A stretch of DNA of 64,000 nt from Bacillota bacterium (GCA_023410445.1 JAEYPT010000001.1:526042-590041); one strand, 5' to 3'; positions 1 through 9,232 are shown, numbered from the stretch's first letter. Program-made: numbers and translations. Notes: generated from the letters alone by a model not told the origin.

Positions 1-1082
1 AGCAGCGTCCGCGTAAGATCCAGTTCCAGCAGGCAGACGCCCTCTTCGCAGTCGCATTGAAGTACGATTCCGTCCTTTTCATAGACGGGTTTCAAATACG
101 TTGCGAGGTCCCGGACAATTTCGGCGGGAGAGACGGATTTCATCACGATTTCCTGACGATCCGCGACAAAAATATCAAGCAGCTTGAGGGATAAATTTTC
201 AAGGCGCTTGCCTTCCGAAAAAATATAATTTGCTGCGTTGATCTGTTCTTCCGGTGAAAGGGACTGACCGCGCAGCAAATCTGCGTAACCGATGATGGAA
301 GTCATGGGCGTTTTCATTTCGTGCGCAAAGTTGCCCATAAACTGTTCCTGCCGTCGGGCCGAATCCTTCAAACTTCGAACACTGTTTTCAACCTGCTGCG
401 CCATTGCGTCAAAATCCGAGGAAAGGGCGCCGATTTCATCTCCGGTGTGGATGCCGGAACGGTAGGAGAGATTTCCAGAAGCAATTTCCCTTGATGCTTT
501 TGACAGATTGGACAGCGGCCGGGTCAGCAGCCATGCAAAGCTGTACGCCAATATCGCGCACAACAGCAGCAGAACAGCAAAGATTTTATAGTAAGTACTC
601 TGTTGAATCGCGCGGTTGTCGTAGAGCGCTGACAGATTGTAGCCCAAATCCAGTTGCAGCATCTTTCCGTTCAGCGGAAAATAACTGGATACCTGCAGAT
701 ACGGCGTTCCCTGACTGTTTTTCAAATAGGCAACGGCAAGATGCGTGTCATCCGTTTGCCTGGAAAGATTCTGAAAATCCAGTTTGGCGGCGCCCTGCGT
801 ATAAAGATTGCCCGAATCCGTAGAAAGGCGGATAGCCGAAAAGCCACCCTGTGCGGCTAACTGGTTCAGCGCATTGGAAATATCCTTCTCACTCATCAAA
901 AAACTGATATTGTCCTCCGTCCGCAGCGTTTTCAGCAACAGCCCGCAGGATTCCTTTGCAGTCTGTTCCTGACGGTCGATCGAACCCTGGAAAGAGATTG
1001 CAATCAGGGCACTTCCGCCGATTCCGAAAAGAACAGACATCAGACAAACCATACAAAGGGTAATTTTCCATCGAAATTTCAT
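1..1082 (-). CDS. Sensor histidine kinase, 3' end outside the window
   Basis: Membrane histidine kinase of the OmpR-partner type. The start is the ATG at 1082, three bases after the stop of the response regulator upstream on the same strand. Visible parts: an N-terminal membrane helix (residues about 5-30), an extracytoplasmic region of about 140 residues, a second membrane helix near 168-188, a HAMP-like segment, and the dimerisation/phosphoacceptor box FAHEMKTPMTS with His254. The ATP-binding domain is cut by the window edge, so its N, G1 and G2 boxes cannot be inspected. It should autophosphorylate and pass phosphate to Asp52 of the neighbouring regulator. The signal is unknown. The reading frame runs open to base 1. 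Confidence 0.9.
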   Translation of the reverse strand, partial: MKFRWKITLCMVCLMSVLFGIGGSALIAISFQGSIDRQEQTAKESCGLLLKTLRTEDNISFLMSEKDISNALNQLAAQGGFSAIRLSTDSGNLYTQGAAKLDFQNLSRQTDDTHLAVAYLKNSQGTPYLQVSSYFPLNGKMLQLDLGYNLSALYDNRAIQQSTYYKIFAVLLLLCAILAYSFAWLLTRPLSNLSKASREIASGNLSYRSGIHTGDEIGALSSDFDAMAQQVENSVRSLKDSARRQEQFMGNFAHEMKTPMTSIIGYADLLRGQSLSPEEQINAANYIFSEGKRLENLSLKLLDIFVADRQEIVMKSVSPAEIVRDLATYLKPVYEKDGIVLQCDCEEGVCLLELDLTRTL

Positions 1083-1085
1083 GTA

Positions 1086-1739
1086 TCACACCTCCAGACG
1101 ATAACCAACTTTGTTTACCACTTGTAATTCTTTTTCCCATCCGACTTTTTTTCGGAGTCTCTGTACATGCAGATTCACTGTTTTACTGCCATATTCCATT
1201 TCGCCTCCCCACACGCGTTCGTAAATCGTATCCCGATACAGAGCCGTATTCGGATTTTGGACAAACAGCACCAAAAGTTCATATTCCTTTGGAGTCAGCG
1301 GGATTTCTTCTTCTCCGCGTCTGATCTGCATGGAACGCATGTCAACTGTCAAGCCGCCCACCTCAATGATGTCGGCCGCCTTATTGTAGCGCCGCAGAAC
1401 TACGTTCACCCGTGCAAGCAGTTCCGCAACTTCAAACGGCTTAACGATATAATCCTCAGCCCCGATTTTCAGGCCGCGAACACGGTCCTCCAAACTGCCT
1501 TTTGCCGTCAGAAAAATAACCGGTATTCCCAGAGTTTTGATATATTCCATCAGCTCAAAACCGTCTATCTTTGGCAGCATCACATCCAGCAGAATTAAAT
1601 CATAGGTATGATCCTCCAGTTTTGCCGCAGCTTCTTCGCCGTCAAAAGCGCAATCGTAGAGATATCCAGCTTTTTTTACGCTGAGGCAGATTAAGTTAGA
1701 GATCGGCTCCTCATCCTCCACAATCATGATTTTCGCCAT
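1086..1739 (-). CDS. OmpR/PhoB-family response regulator
   Basis: DNA-binding response regulator of 217 residues, the usual length for the OmpR family. The receiver domain spans residues about 1-115 with the acidic pocket (VEDEE) and the phosphoacceptor Asp52 in LILLDVMLP; the conserved Lys lies in the IVKPF motif. A winged-helix Trans_reg_C domain follows (about 125-217), with the usual LTPKEYELL segment and the recognition part ending in VGYRLEV. It is first in an operon with the sensor kinase, three bases apart, so the pair is a matched two-component system. Target genes are not evident. No metal, antibiotic or phosphate gene lies next to it in the window. Confidence 0.93.
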   Translation of the reverse strand: MAKIMIVEDEEPISNLICLSVKKAGYLYDCAFDGEEAAAKLEDHTYDLILLDVMLPKIDGFELMEYIKTLGIPVIFLTAKGSLEDRVRGLKIGAEDYIVKPFEVAELLARVNVVLRRYNKAADIIEVGGLTVDMRSMQIRRGEEEIPLTPKEYELLVLFVQNPNTALYRDTIYERVWGGEMEYGSKTVNLHVQRLRKKVGWEKELQVVNKVGYRLEV

Positions 1740-1930
1740 GCCCCTTCACCTCGTTTTTTATGATACGACCCCGTGGCATCCAAACGGCAAACATTTCCAA
1801 TGCTTTTATTGTATCACAGTCCTCATCTTCGAACCGGAAAAAGTCAGATAGGGCACGGAACAGAAAATGAGCCTAAACAGAAAAAGTTTCTGTTTAGGCT
1901 CATTGACGCAGCATTTCGGTCAAGCAAATC

Positions 1931-2839
1931 TTATCTTTCGTTATAAGTCAAAAGCCTGTAGTTGGTACGAATCAGGATATCCTGTTTGTAATTCCCAAAT
2001 TCATTGCCGTAAATCGTGAGACCGCCCACATTGGGATGATTTGGGGATACTTCAAAACGGATGGTCCATTGGTCCCGGCCCAGATCAAAATCGTCCAAGG
2101 TTCGGTCCGATTTTTTTTCTCCGTCCAGATAAACGCCGGTGCTGCTGATAGAAAAAAGCTTGAGAATCCCGTATTGATTCGAGATCCACCAGGTCGGGGT
2201 GTATTTTCCCCGTTTATTCCCGAAATCTCCCGGCGAGGTCCAGGTGCAGACTTCACGGTCGTTCAGCGATACGGTAATGTCGGATGGCCAGTTGTCGTTG
2301 ATATGGGGGGCCTCGGACGAAAGCTCCGCCTCAATCTCAATGCTCTCCAGTTCATGGTTCTCCCGCATATAATTGGAAATCGTATATTCAACGAAACCCT
2401 GCGTAAACCACAGCAGCTTGGCGCTGACGCGTTCCACATCAAAAAAGCATCGGGGGTCGTCGAAGATTCCGATGATTTTTTCTGTGTTGGCCAGCCCGCA
2501 TGTCGGCTCTACATGGGCCTTTGTATAATGGCCCACCGGTATCTGTATTTCGTAGCTTTTATGGTTCAGGGATTTTTCCTTCGGAAGTTCCACCAGATAA
2601 TCGTATTGCAGAAGCGTGCATACTTTTCCGTATTTCTTTGAAGTACGGGTCATAATGATCCCGGCCTGCTCCAGCTTTCGGACATGCGACGACATGATCG
2701 CGCTGCTCAGGTGCAGGCATTCCGCCAGCTCTTTAATGTTTGCCTCGCCCTTTGCCAGTCGTTTAATGACCTTGATGCGCACGTCGCTGGCAAGTGCTTC
2801 AAAAAACGGAAGCCTTTCTTCTGAAACCTCGATGATCAT
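1931..2839 (-). CDS. ArsR-like winged-helix regulator with a long C-terminal domain
   Basis: Predicted transcription factor of 302 residues. Residues about 8-85 form an ArsR-type winged helix (EALASDVRIKVIKRL, ELAECLHLSSAIMSSHVRKLE). No metal-binding cysteine pair is seen in the helix. The remaining 200 or so residues are rich in beta strand and aromatic residues and are far longer than a normal ArsR protein (about 100 residues). The start has a good site, GGGGGAGC, seven bases or so before ATG. It is the last gene of a minus-strand run that begins with the arabinofuranosidase gene, so it probably controls arabinoside use, with the C-terminal domain sensing a sugar. That role is inferred from position only. 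Confidence 0.75.
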   Translation of the reverse strand: MIIEVSEERLPFFEALASDVRIKVIKRLAKGEANIKELAECLHLSSAIMSSHVRKLEQAGIIMTRTSKKYGKVCTLLQYDYLVELPKEKSLNHKSYEIQIPVGHYTKAHVEPTCGLANTEKIIGIFDDPRCFFDVERVSAKLLWFTQGFVEYTISNYMRENHELESIEIEAELSSEAPHINDNWPSDITVSLNDREVCTWTSPGDFGNKRGKYTPTWWISNQYGILKLFSISSTGVYLDGEKKSDRTLDDFDLGRDQWTIRFEVSPNHPNVGGLTIYGNEFGNYKQDILIRTNYRLLTYNER

Positions 2840-2927
2840 TTTGCTCCCCCCTATGGAAATAATCTGAGATTATTGTAGCACAGGACGGATTCGTTGTCCC
2901 GAAAAGTTTGACGGGGCTCCGGCGTTT

Positions 2928-3767
2928 TCACCCTTTAATGCCGCCGGCGGTCATCCCTTCGATAAAGTACTTCTGAAAGAAGAAAAACAGAATCAGTATT
3001 GGTAGAATGGCAAATACCGAGCCTGCAATCAGCACGTTGTAATTGTTCCCGTAAGGAGACAGCAGAGCCGCCAGACCGATCGGCAGCGTGAGCTTTTCCG
3101 GACTCCGTAATACAATCAAAGGCCACAGAAATCCGTTCCAGCTGTTCATTGCGACAAAGATGCCCATTGCAGCAAAAGACGGCGCCATCAGCGGAAGCAT
3201 AATTCTCGCAAAAATTCCGTATTCCGTGCATCCGTCGACACGCGCGGCATCCATAAAATCCTTGGGAATACCGCTCAGATACTGCCGGAAGAAAAAGATG
3301 GGCAGAGGGGCTGCCAGAAACGGCAAAAAAATGCCCCACATGGTATCCATCAGTTTCATGCCAATGAGCATTTTATAGAGCGGCAGCATCAGAATCTCCA
3401 TCGGTACCATCATGATGATCAGTACGCAGGTAAACAGTATATTTTTAAACCTGAAATCATACATGGCAAAACCGTACCCGACCAGTGCGCTGACAATCAG
3501 GGTCAGAACGGTCTGCACCACGGTGATGACCGCGCTGTTTTTAAACCAGAGAAAATAGTCGTTATCGCCGGCGAAAAGGTTCTGGTAATTGTGCAGCGAC
3601 ATGATGGACAGGTCAATTTTCGTGTTTAATCCGTACCGCAGAAGTTCCACTCCGGGTTTAAAGGAGGCAAGCGTGATGCAGTAGAAGGGAAACAGCGTGA
3701 TAACCGCAATGACGGTAAAGACGATCAGCATAGGAATGGTTGCTCGTGAAAATTTGGTCTTTTCCAT
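2928..3767 (-). CDS. Carbohydrate ABC importer permease, AraQ/MalG type
   Basis: Inner-membrane permease subunit of a CUT1-family sugar importer, 279 residues with six predicted membrane helices. The EAA loop that contacts the ATPase is visible near residues 175-195 (DAARVDGCTEYGIFARIML), and the C terminus has the family ending IEGMTAGGIKG. It pairs with the permease encoded just upstream (stop and start are three bases apart; the start ATG follows GGAGG inside the previous reading frame). With the binding lipoprotein upstream it forms an importer likely to take up arabinose-containing oligosaccharides. No ATPase gene lies in this operon, so a shared MsmX-type ATPase encoded elsewhere is expected. 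Confidence 0.93.
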   Translation of the reverse strand: MEKTKFSRATIPMLIVFTVIAVITLFPFYCITLASFKPGVELLRYGLNTKIDLSIMSLHNYQNLFAGDNDYFLWFKNSAVITVVQTVLTLIVSALVGYGFAMYDFRFKNILFTCVLIIMMVPMEILMLPLYKMLIGMKLMDTMWGIFLPFLAAPLPIFFFRQYLSGIPKDFMDAARVDGCTEYGIFARIMLPLMAPSFAAMGIFVAMNSWNGFLWPLIVLRSPEKLTLPIGLAALLSPYGNNYNVLIAGSVFAILPILILFFFFQKYFIEGMTAGGIKG

Positions 3768-3770
3768 ACG

Positions 3771-4667
3771 CTAATCGTCCTCCTTTTTGAAAATGCCGAA
3801 AAAGTTGAGCTGAAGCATGTTGACAACAAATGTAAAAAGGAGTAGTACGATTCCCACTGCGCTGCCGAGACCCATATTGTTCTGTTCCCAGCCGCATCGA
3901 TACAGGTAACCGACGATGGTAAGGCCGATATCCTGCGGAGACCGGTTCCCGGACCAAAGCATATAGCTTTCGGTGAACATGGACATACCGCCGTAAATGC
4001 TGATTGTAAGCACATAGATGGTCATCGGTTTCAGCATGGGCAATGTAATTTTGGTAAATTTTTTGAAGGTGGAAGCACCGTCGATTTCCGCCGATTCATA
4101 AAGCTCGTTTGGAATATTTTGAAGTCCCGACAGAAAATACAGAATGTTGACTCCGGTCCATCTCCATAAAGCCAGACTTAATAGAGCGGCAAATCCAGTG
4201 ACGGAATTCTGCAGCCATTTCAGCGGTGGAATCCCGAAGAGCGCGACAATACCGTTCATCAGCGAGCCCGGCAGTTCCCCGAAGATTAGGCGGAAAATGG
4301 TGCCCGCTACGACGACCGAGGTTAAGGCCGGAATAAACAGAGTTGCACGGAAAAAATTCCGGGCCTTCATCATTTTACTGTTGAGACAGCACGCGAGAAT
4401 CATCGGAATGGGGATCAGCAGAATCAAAGTCAGAACCGTGTAAATCACACTGTGAATAATCGACAAGATAAACGTAGGCTTGAGCAATTCCTGATAATTT
4501 GCAAGGCCGATAAACACCTCCTGACCGGGCAGAACGCTTTGAAAACTCATTTTTACGGTCAGGTATACCGGGTAGATGAAAAAGACGCAGAAGGTAATGA
4601 TAAAAGGCAGGATAAAAATATAAGGAGTTACCTTTTGAGAATACAGGAACTTTTTAACGATGTTCAT
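3771..4667 (-). CDS. Carbohydrate ABC importer permease, AraP/MalF type
   Basis: First permease subunit of the CUT1 importer, 298 residues. Six membrane helices are apparent, beginning at about residues 14-36 (FILPFIITFCVFFIYP). The cytoplasmic EAA-like loop is seen as LYESAEIDGASTFKKFTKI near residues 188-206. It is separated from the binding-protein gene upstream by a 134-base gap holding a stem-loop followed by a T run, which probably lowers permease expression relative to the binding protein. The neighbouring GH51 enzyme points to arabinosides as substrate. Substrate assignment is an inference from context. Confidence 0.93.
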   Translation of the reverse strand: MNIVKKFLYSQKVTPYIFILPFIITFCVFFIYPVYLTVKMSFQSVLPGQEVFIGLANYQELLKPTFILSIIHSVIYTVLTLILLIPIPMILACCLNSKMMKARNFFRATLFIPALTSVVVAGTIFRLIFGELPGSLMNGIVALFGIPPLKWLQNSVTGFAALLSLALWRWTGVNILYFLSGLQNIPNELYESAEIDGASTFKKFTKITLPMLKPMTIYVLTISIYGGMSMFTESYMLWSGNRSPQDIGLTIVGYLYRCGWEQNNMGLGSAVGIVLLLFTFVVNMLQLNFFGIFKKEDD

Positions 4668-4717
4668 GTCAACCGTGCCTTTCTTGCCTTATTTTCATAG
4701 AAAGAGGAGCAATTGTG

Positions 4718-4753
4718 AAAAAAGCTCTGCTGTCAGCGCGAGGCTGACAGCAG
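4718..4753 (-). terminator. Stem-loop between binding-protein and permease genes
   Basis: An 11-bp perfect stem (arms 4727-4737 and 4743-4753, loop of five bases) followed on the minus strand by AGC and six Ts. It lies inside the operon, just after the solute-binding protein gene. This is the usual place for a partial terminator or 3' stabilising hairpin that makes binding protein more abundant than permease. Confidence 0.75.
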
Positions 4754-4801
4754 TTATTACATGCCGGAATTTTGTTCACGATTGGGTTCACGGTTCTCTG
4801 A

Positions 4802-6112
4802 TTATTTCAGGGCTGCTTCCTCGGATTTCAGAAGGTCGTTTATGTCGCAGTCCGTTGTCAGAGCCTTGTTGAAGGTGGTCGTCTTGACCTTGTCGCACAT
4901 GGCGGCATAGCCCTGACCCAGCCGAATTGCAGGAATTTCGTCTTTAATGGAGGTCAGAACGTCGAACGGATTATCCTGGAAGAAATCGGTGAATTTGTTT
5001 TTCGCGTTCTTAACAGCCGGATCGGTCCAGACGTCGGTGCGGATCGGGTCAAAGCCCAGATCGTTCCAGATTTCGGTGCAGCCTTCTTTTGACAGCTTGC
5101 AATAGGCAAGAAAGTCTTTGGCGAGCTTTGGGTCCTTTGTCTGGTTCGTTACAGCGGTACCGGTTCCACCAAGTCCGACGGAACGGGCTTCGCCTTCTTT
5201 GAATACCGGGCAGGGGAGGATCATCATTTTTCCTTTGAGGTCAGGCATGTAATCGGTAAACCGGCTCATGTACCACATCGGCATGGTAATGGAGGCGGAG
5301 CCGCCTTTGTTCATGAAGCCGTAGTATTCCTCCTGATGATGTCCGCCGCCGGGAGCGATTTCCGCAGAGCCGTCTTTCAGCATGGAGCGCATAAAGGTCA
5401 GTGCCTGAGCAAGCTCCGGTGTAGCCAGATTTGCAGTGCCGTCCTCTTTCATTAAATCCGAGCCGAGCTGTTTATCCAGAAGCTGTGGCTGGAACAGATC
5501 GATCGTCTCAAAGGTGGTCATAACTTTGCCGGTCTTCTGTTTGACGGTTTTGCCCGCCTCGTGATACTGATCCCAAGTTTTGATGGTTGTGGGATCGATT
5601 CCAGCCTGCTTCATGATGTCCATATTGTAATAGGTAACCGTTGCGCCGACGTGGAAGCAGATGCCGTAATAGGTTCCGTCCTTGGAGTAAATATCGACGC
5701 GCGACTTTACAATATTCTTCAGTTCCGGTTCAACGATGTCATTTAGGGGCAGCAGCTGCGGCGTACCTTTTAAGAAGTTAGAGAATTTTCCGATTTCAAT
5801 ATCCGCGATATCCGGTGCACCGACACCGGACTGCAGGGCGATCAGCAGCTTGTTGTGCATATCGTCGTAAGGCATGGTGGTCGCCGTAAGGGCAATCTTC
5901 CGGTTTGGATTCGCCTGATTCCACTTGTCAGCCATTTTCTTGTAGAACGAAGTATGTATTTCCTGGAAAGTCCACAGCGTCATTTTAAATGGTTCGCCGG
6001 AAGGATTTGCGGTTCCGTTTGCGGGTTTGCCTGCATTTGCCGCGCTCGAACAGCCTGCCATGGCTGTCAGGACAATCACAAGACTTAACAAAAGCGCCAA
6101 TACCTTTTTCAT
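4802..6112 (-). CDS. Sugar-binding lipoprotein of ABC importer
   Basis: Extracellular solute-binding protein of the SBP_bac_1 family, about 436 residues. The start at 6112 (MKKVLALLL) is chosen because AGAAGG lies about seven bases upstream; an in-frame codon 18 bases earlier lacks a site. The signal peptide is followed by a lipobox (TAMAGC), so the protein is lipid-anchored outside the membrane. It should capture an oligosaccharide and hand it to the two permeases encoded downstream. Being 63 bases after the arabinofuranosidase gene suggests arabino-oligosaccharides. No other clue to the ligand is visible. Confidence 0.92.
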   Translation of the reverse strand: MKKVLALLLSLVIVLTAMAGCSSAANAGKPANGTANPSGEPFKMTLWTFQEIHTSFYKKMADKWNQANPNRKIALTATTMPYDDMHNKLLIALQSGVGAPDIADIEIGKFSNFLKGTPQLLPLNDIVEPELKNIVKSRVDIYSKDGTYYGICFHVGATVTYYNMDIMKQAGIDPTTIKTWDQYHEAGKTVKQKTGKVMTTFETIDLFQPQLLDKQLGSDLMKEDGTANLATPELAQALTFMRSMLKDGSAEIAPGGGHHQEEYYGFMNKGGSASITMPMWYMSRFTDYMPDLKGKMMILPCPVFKEGEARSVGLGGTGTAVTNQTKDPKLAKDFLAYCKLSKEGCTEIWNDLGFDPIRTDVWTDPAVKNAKNKFTDFFQDNPFDVLTSIKDEIPAIRLGQGYAAMCDKVKTTTFNKALTTDCDINDLLKSEEAALK

Positions 6113-6174
6113 AATTGACCTTCTTTCCAATATTTAATACTTGCGTTTCCATAGCTTTATCAGCAGCGGGAACG

Positions 6175-7695
6175 TTACCTTTGGGCACTGATTCGAATGA
6201 CATTCCAGGAGGCTTTACCAACGTGTGCGCGGAGAATCCCATCATCCAGCGTGGTTGTATGGCACAGGCTCGGCTGTACGGGGGAACCGGCAAGAGAGTT
6301 TACCGCCTTTCGGTTGTCGCACGCGAGTACGATATGCTCCAGGATTCGGACCTTCCCGAAGCTCCTGACATTGCATTCCAGATTCAAGGGGTCATCTTTG
6401 CTTCGGTTCACCGCAAAAATCGTCACTTCCTCTTTCTCCTCATTGTAGACGGCTACGCTTTCGAGATAAGGAACGTCGCTAAAGTTTTTGGAGTCATATT
6501 TGTCCGATACGATCACCGGCTGAAGAGCGGTTCCCCTGCCGAATACGGAAGCGTGCAGGAAGGGGTAGAAAATGGTTTGCCTCCAGGAACCGCCTCCAAC
6601 CTGGGTCATAATCGGTGCAATGACGTTAACCAGCTGAGCAAGACAGGCCATCTTGACGCGGTCGCAATTCTTGATCAGGGTAATAAGCATACAGCCGACC
6701 AATAAAGCGTCTTCGAACGTATAGACATCCTCCAAGAGGGAGGGGGCCACCTGCCAGGGGTGTTTTTCCATCCGCTCATCATCAGATTCACGGGTGTGGT
6801 ACCAGACGTTCCATTCGTCAAAGCTGATATTTAACGTTTTTTTGCTTCGTTTTTTTGATTTTATGTAATCGCATACGGATTTTACCGTTTTAATGAAATA
6901 ATCCATTTCAAGGGACAGCGCGAGGAAGTCCTCAAAATCGTCTTCCGTATTTCCAAAATACTGATGCATGGAGATAAAGTCCACGTCGTCGTAAACGTGA
7001 GATAGGGTCGCCGCTTCCCAATCCGGGAACGTTTCCATTTTACTGCTGGAGCTGCCGCAGGAAACCAGCTCGATGTCCGGATCGATGATCCGCATAGCGC
7101 GAGCTGTCTCCGCGGCAAGCCTGCCGTATTCGTCGGCGGTTTTATGGCCTGTCTGCCATGTGCCGTCCATTTCGTTTCCAAGGCACCATGTCTTGATTTT
7201 AAACGGGTCGGGGTCCCCGTTTTGCCTTCTTAAATCACTGTAATAGGTGCCGGACTCATGGTTGCAGTACTCCAGCAGACTGCAGGCCTCTCGAATTCCC
7301 CTTGTTCCCAGGTTCACGGCCAACATGATATTGGTATTTGCGGCTTTTGCCCATTGGTGAAATTCGCTGATCCCAATCTGGTTTGTCTCGAGGGTTCTCC
7401 ACGCGAGGTCCAAACGCTGAGGCCGGGCTTCCTTCGGGCCAATTCCGTCTTCCCAATTGTACCCGGAGACAAAATTCCCGCCCGGATAGCGAACGATTGG
7501 CACCCTTAACTCTTTTACCAGTTCAATGACGTCTTTGCGGAACCCATTTTCATCCGCCAGCGGGTGCGAGGGCTCGTAGATTCCATTGTAGACAGCCCTG
7601 CCTAAATGCTCAAGAAAAGATCCATATATTCTGCTGTCGATAGTTCCGACTTGAAAATCTTTTTCGATCGTCATTTTCGCTTCTTTACAAGGCAA
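6175..7695 (-). CDS. abfA: Alpha-L-arabinofuranosidase, GH51
   Basis: Cytoplasmic glycoside hydrolase of about 506 residues that removes terminal alpha-L-arabinofuranosyl groups. Family signatures visible are IYGSFLEHLGRAVYNGIYEP at the N terminus, RYPGGNFVSGYNWEDGIGP, and the acid/base region WCLGNEMDG (Glu in GNE). The nucleophile region is SFDEWNVWYH (Glu in DEW). No signal peptide is present, so substrate is cleaved after import. The start is a TTG at 7695: AAAGGAGG stands nine bases before it, while the ATG 21 bases downstream has only a weak site, and GH51 proteins normally have a few residues before the KMT segment. It is first in the operon with the importer genes. Confidence 0.95.
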   Translation of the reverse strand: MPCKEAKMTIEKDFQVGTIDSRIYGSFLEHLGRAVYNGIYEPSHPLADENGFRKDVIELVKELRVPIVRYPGGNFVSGYNWEDGIGPKEARPQRLDLAWRTLETNQIGISEFHQWAKAANTNIMLAVNLGTRGIREACSLLEYCNHESGTYYSDLRRQNGDPDPFKIKTWCLGNEMDGTWQTGHKTADEYGRLAAETARAMRIIDPDIELVSCGSSSSKMETFPDWEAATLSHVYDDVDFISMHQYFGNTEDDFEDFLALSLEMDYFIKTVKSVCDYIKSKKRSKKTLNISFDEWNVWYHTRESDDERMEKHPWQVAPSLLEDVYTFEDALLVGCMLITLIKNCDRVKMACLAQLVNVIAPIMTQVGGGSWRQTIFYPFLHASVFGRGTALQPVIVSDKYDSKNFSDVPYLESVAVYNEEKEEVTIFAVNRSKDDPLNLECNVRSFGKVRILEHIVLACDNRKAVNSLAGSPVQPSLCHTTTLDDGILRAHVGKASWNVIRISAQR

Positions 7696-7754
7696 ATTAA
7701 TGATCCTCCTTTAGAACTTTATTAGGGCAATCACGTAATTAATTCATTAATACG

Positions 7755-7782
7755 ATAATAGCATATGCGTGAGATATGTCAA
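7755..7782 (-). promoter_or_regulatory. Promoter of the arabinoside operon
   Basis: On the minus strand TTGACA (7782-7777) is followed after 16 bases by TATTAT (7760-7755), about 60 bases before the TTG start of the GH51 gene. This is a near-consensus vegetative sigma factor promoter. The surrounding alternating AT tracts could hold the regulator site, but no clear operator palindrome was recognised. Confidence 0.65.
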
Positions 7783-8205
7783 TATATTAATGTAAAAGAA
7801 AAATATTTTGTATAAAATATGCAATATAAACTTTGGACATATAGATATATTGAATTGGTGTTAATGATAACGTTAATTAAATGCAATTCCATAATGAATA
7901 TCCTCATTAGGGATACAGTTTGTTTCTTCGGCCTTTGCAAAAACAGTGCGGAGGATTAATGAAACTGTTAATACGGTAAAAGATGTTATTGAAAATTTGT
8001 ATATTTTGCGCATTATTCCAGAGCAAATTCTTTACCATGACGGACGATGGGATGCGGTAAGCTTTAACTTATGGCTCTGAGGTGAGAATCCGTGTGAAAG
8101 AACATGTGTATAATCGTAAGTCCAAAATGGCCATCGCAAAGGGAGCCTGCTTAGACACATTTTTCGTCTGAGAAGGCTCCGCTTGTTCTGTTTCAACATT
8201 TACAA

Positions 8206-8234
8206 TTGTATTTGCTTCGGCCGGGGGATATAAT
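8206..8234 (+). promoter_or_regulatory. Promoter of the esterase gene
   Basis: TTGTAT and TATAAT separated by 17 bases, 27 bases before the ATG at 8261. The match at -10 is perfect and the spacing is ideal. Confidence 0.6.
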
Positions 8235-8260
8235 GAAAGGGAAATTTCGCTTAGAAGATT

Positions 8261-9232
8261 ATGACAATTCTTTCTCAAGAAAAGAATGAAATCAGTTTGC
8301 ATGTGTTATTTCAAAGGAAGGTGCCTAGGATAAGTGTACGTTACAAAATATTCAGATTCATTCTAAAGAGGAGCGGCATAAAAAAGATACTTGCATTGCC
8401 AACAAAAGAGCTGCTGCAAAAAGCACAGAAAATAAATGGAAAGCGTTGTTTCAAGATTCCGAAAGATGAAAGACATTCCTATGAGGATATTGTATTTCTC
8501 AACCAATTTCATTGCCTAAAAATCGAATCAACAGAGGGAAAAGCCCAAAAGGCCGTTTTGTTTTTTTACGGTGGCGGCATGATTTTAGGCCCTGATCGCA
8601 GCGATATTAAATTTGCAACGAAGATCGGAGAACAAAGCAAATCGGATATTTGGTTTCCATTTTACCCCTTATGCATTGAAAACAGCATCGATTTTCTTTA
8701 CAGGATGGTGTTTGAAGTATACAAAAAAATGGTGCAGAAATATGGCGCAGAAAACATATCGTTTCTAGGGTTTTCATCCGGAGCCGCATTATGCATAGGG
8801 CTTTGCCAATACAATCATCAGCAATCAAAACCTTTGCCGGTGCCAAAATTAGTGATTGCATGTTCCCCGGGAAGTGTTCCTCAAAGTGCTGAAGAAAAAG
8901 CAAAAATGCAGAACTTAGCCAACAAAGATATTATGGTAAATCCTGCATTCATGTCCCGTATGCAGGATATTATGTGTCATGAGAAGGCTATCCCAGCCTA
9001 TATGCTCTCAGGCGTCAGCGGCGATTTTACAGATATGCCTCAAATACACTTTTACTATGGTACGGATGAGGTGCTGTATGCCGAGGCAGAGTATTTCAAA
9101 AATGCATGTGAAAAATACAACGTTCCCTACCATATGCATATCGGTACGGGTATGTGCCACTGTTACCCATTGATACCGTTTTGCCCTGAAAGTAAAAAAG
9201 CCTGTGCAGAGATCATTGAGTTCTTGAAATAG
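8261..9232 (+). CDS. Alpha/beta hydrolase, acetyl-esterase-like
   Basis: Putative cytoplasmic carboxylesterase of 323 residues from the hormone-sensitive-lipase/Abhydrolase_3 group. The oxyanion-hole motif is present as FFYGGGM (YGGG in place of HGGG). The nucleophile elbow is GFSSGAA, the acid is likely Asp in YYGTDEVLY, and the catalytic His is likely in GMCHCYP. The ATG at 8261 is preceded by AGAAG and a good promoter. It appears to stand alone, and the substrate is unknown. The replacement of the first His in HGGG by Tyr is seen in some members and does not rule out activity. Confidence 0.8.
   Translation: MTILSQEKNEISLHVLFQRKVPRISVRYKIFRFILKRSGIKKILALPTKELLQKAQKINGKRCFKIPKDERHSYEDIVFLNQFHCLKIESTEGKAQKAVLFFYGGGMILGPDRSDIKFATKIGEQSKSDIWFPFYPLCIENSIDFLYRMVFEVYKKMVQKYGAENISFLGFSSGAALCIGLCQYNHQQSKPLPVPKLVIACSPGSVPQSAEEKAKMQNLANKDIMVNPAFMSRMQDIMCHEKAIPAYMLSGVSGDFTDMPQIHFYYGTDEVLYAEAEYFKNACEKYNVPYHMHIGTGMCHCYPLIPFCPESKKACAEIIEFLK

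Larger units (their letters stand above)
7696..8260. other. Intergenic region: arabinoside promoter, hairpin, short protein-like relic
   Basis: AT-rich spacer between the divergent arabinofuranosidase and esterase genes. It holds a promoter for each side, listed separately. Between about 7894 and 8082 one plus-strand frame is open for some 60 codons with protein-like composition (for example VIENLYILRIIPEQI) and ends at TGA, but it has no convincing start, so it may be a gene fragment. A stem-loop pairs 8142-8147 with 8175-8180, with extra inner pairs. A partial catabolite-site-like sequence (TGATAACGTTA) occurs near 7864 but matches poorly. Confidence 0.5.

Noticed and set aside
7860..7880. 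Catabolite-responsive (cre) site before the arabinoside operon
   Set aside because: Only the central TAACGTTA fits; outer positions differ in several places and it lies far upstream of the promoter.
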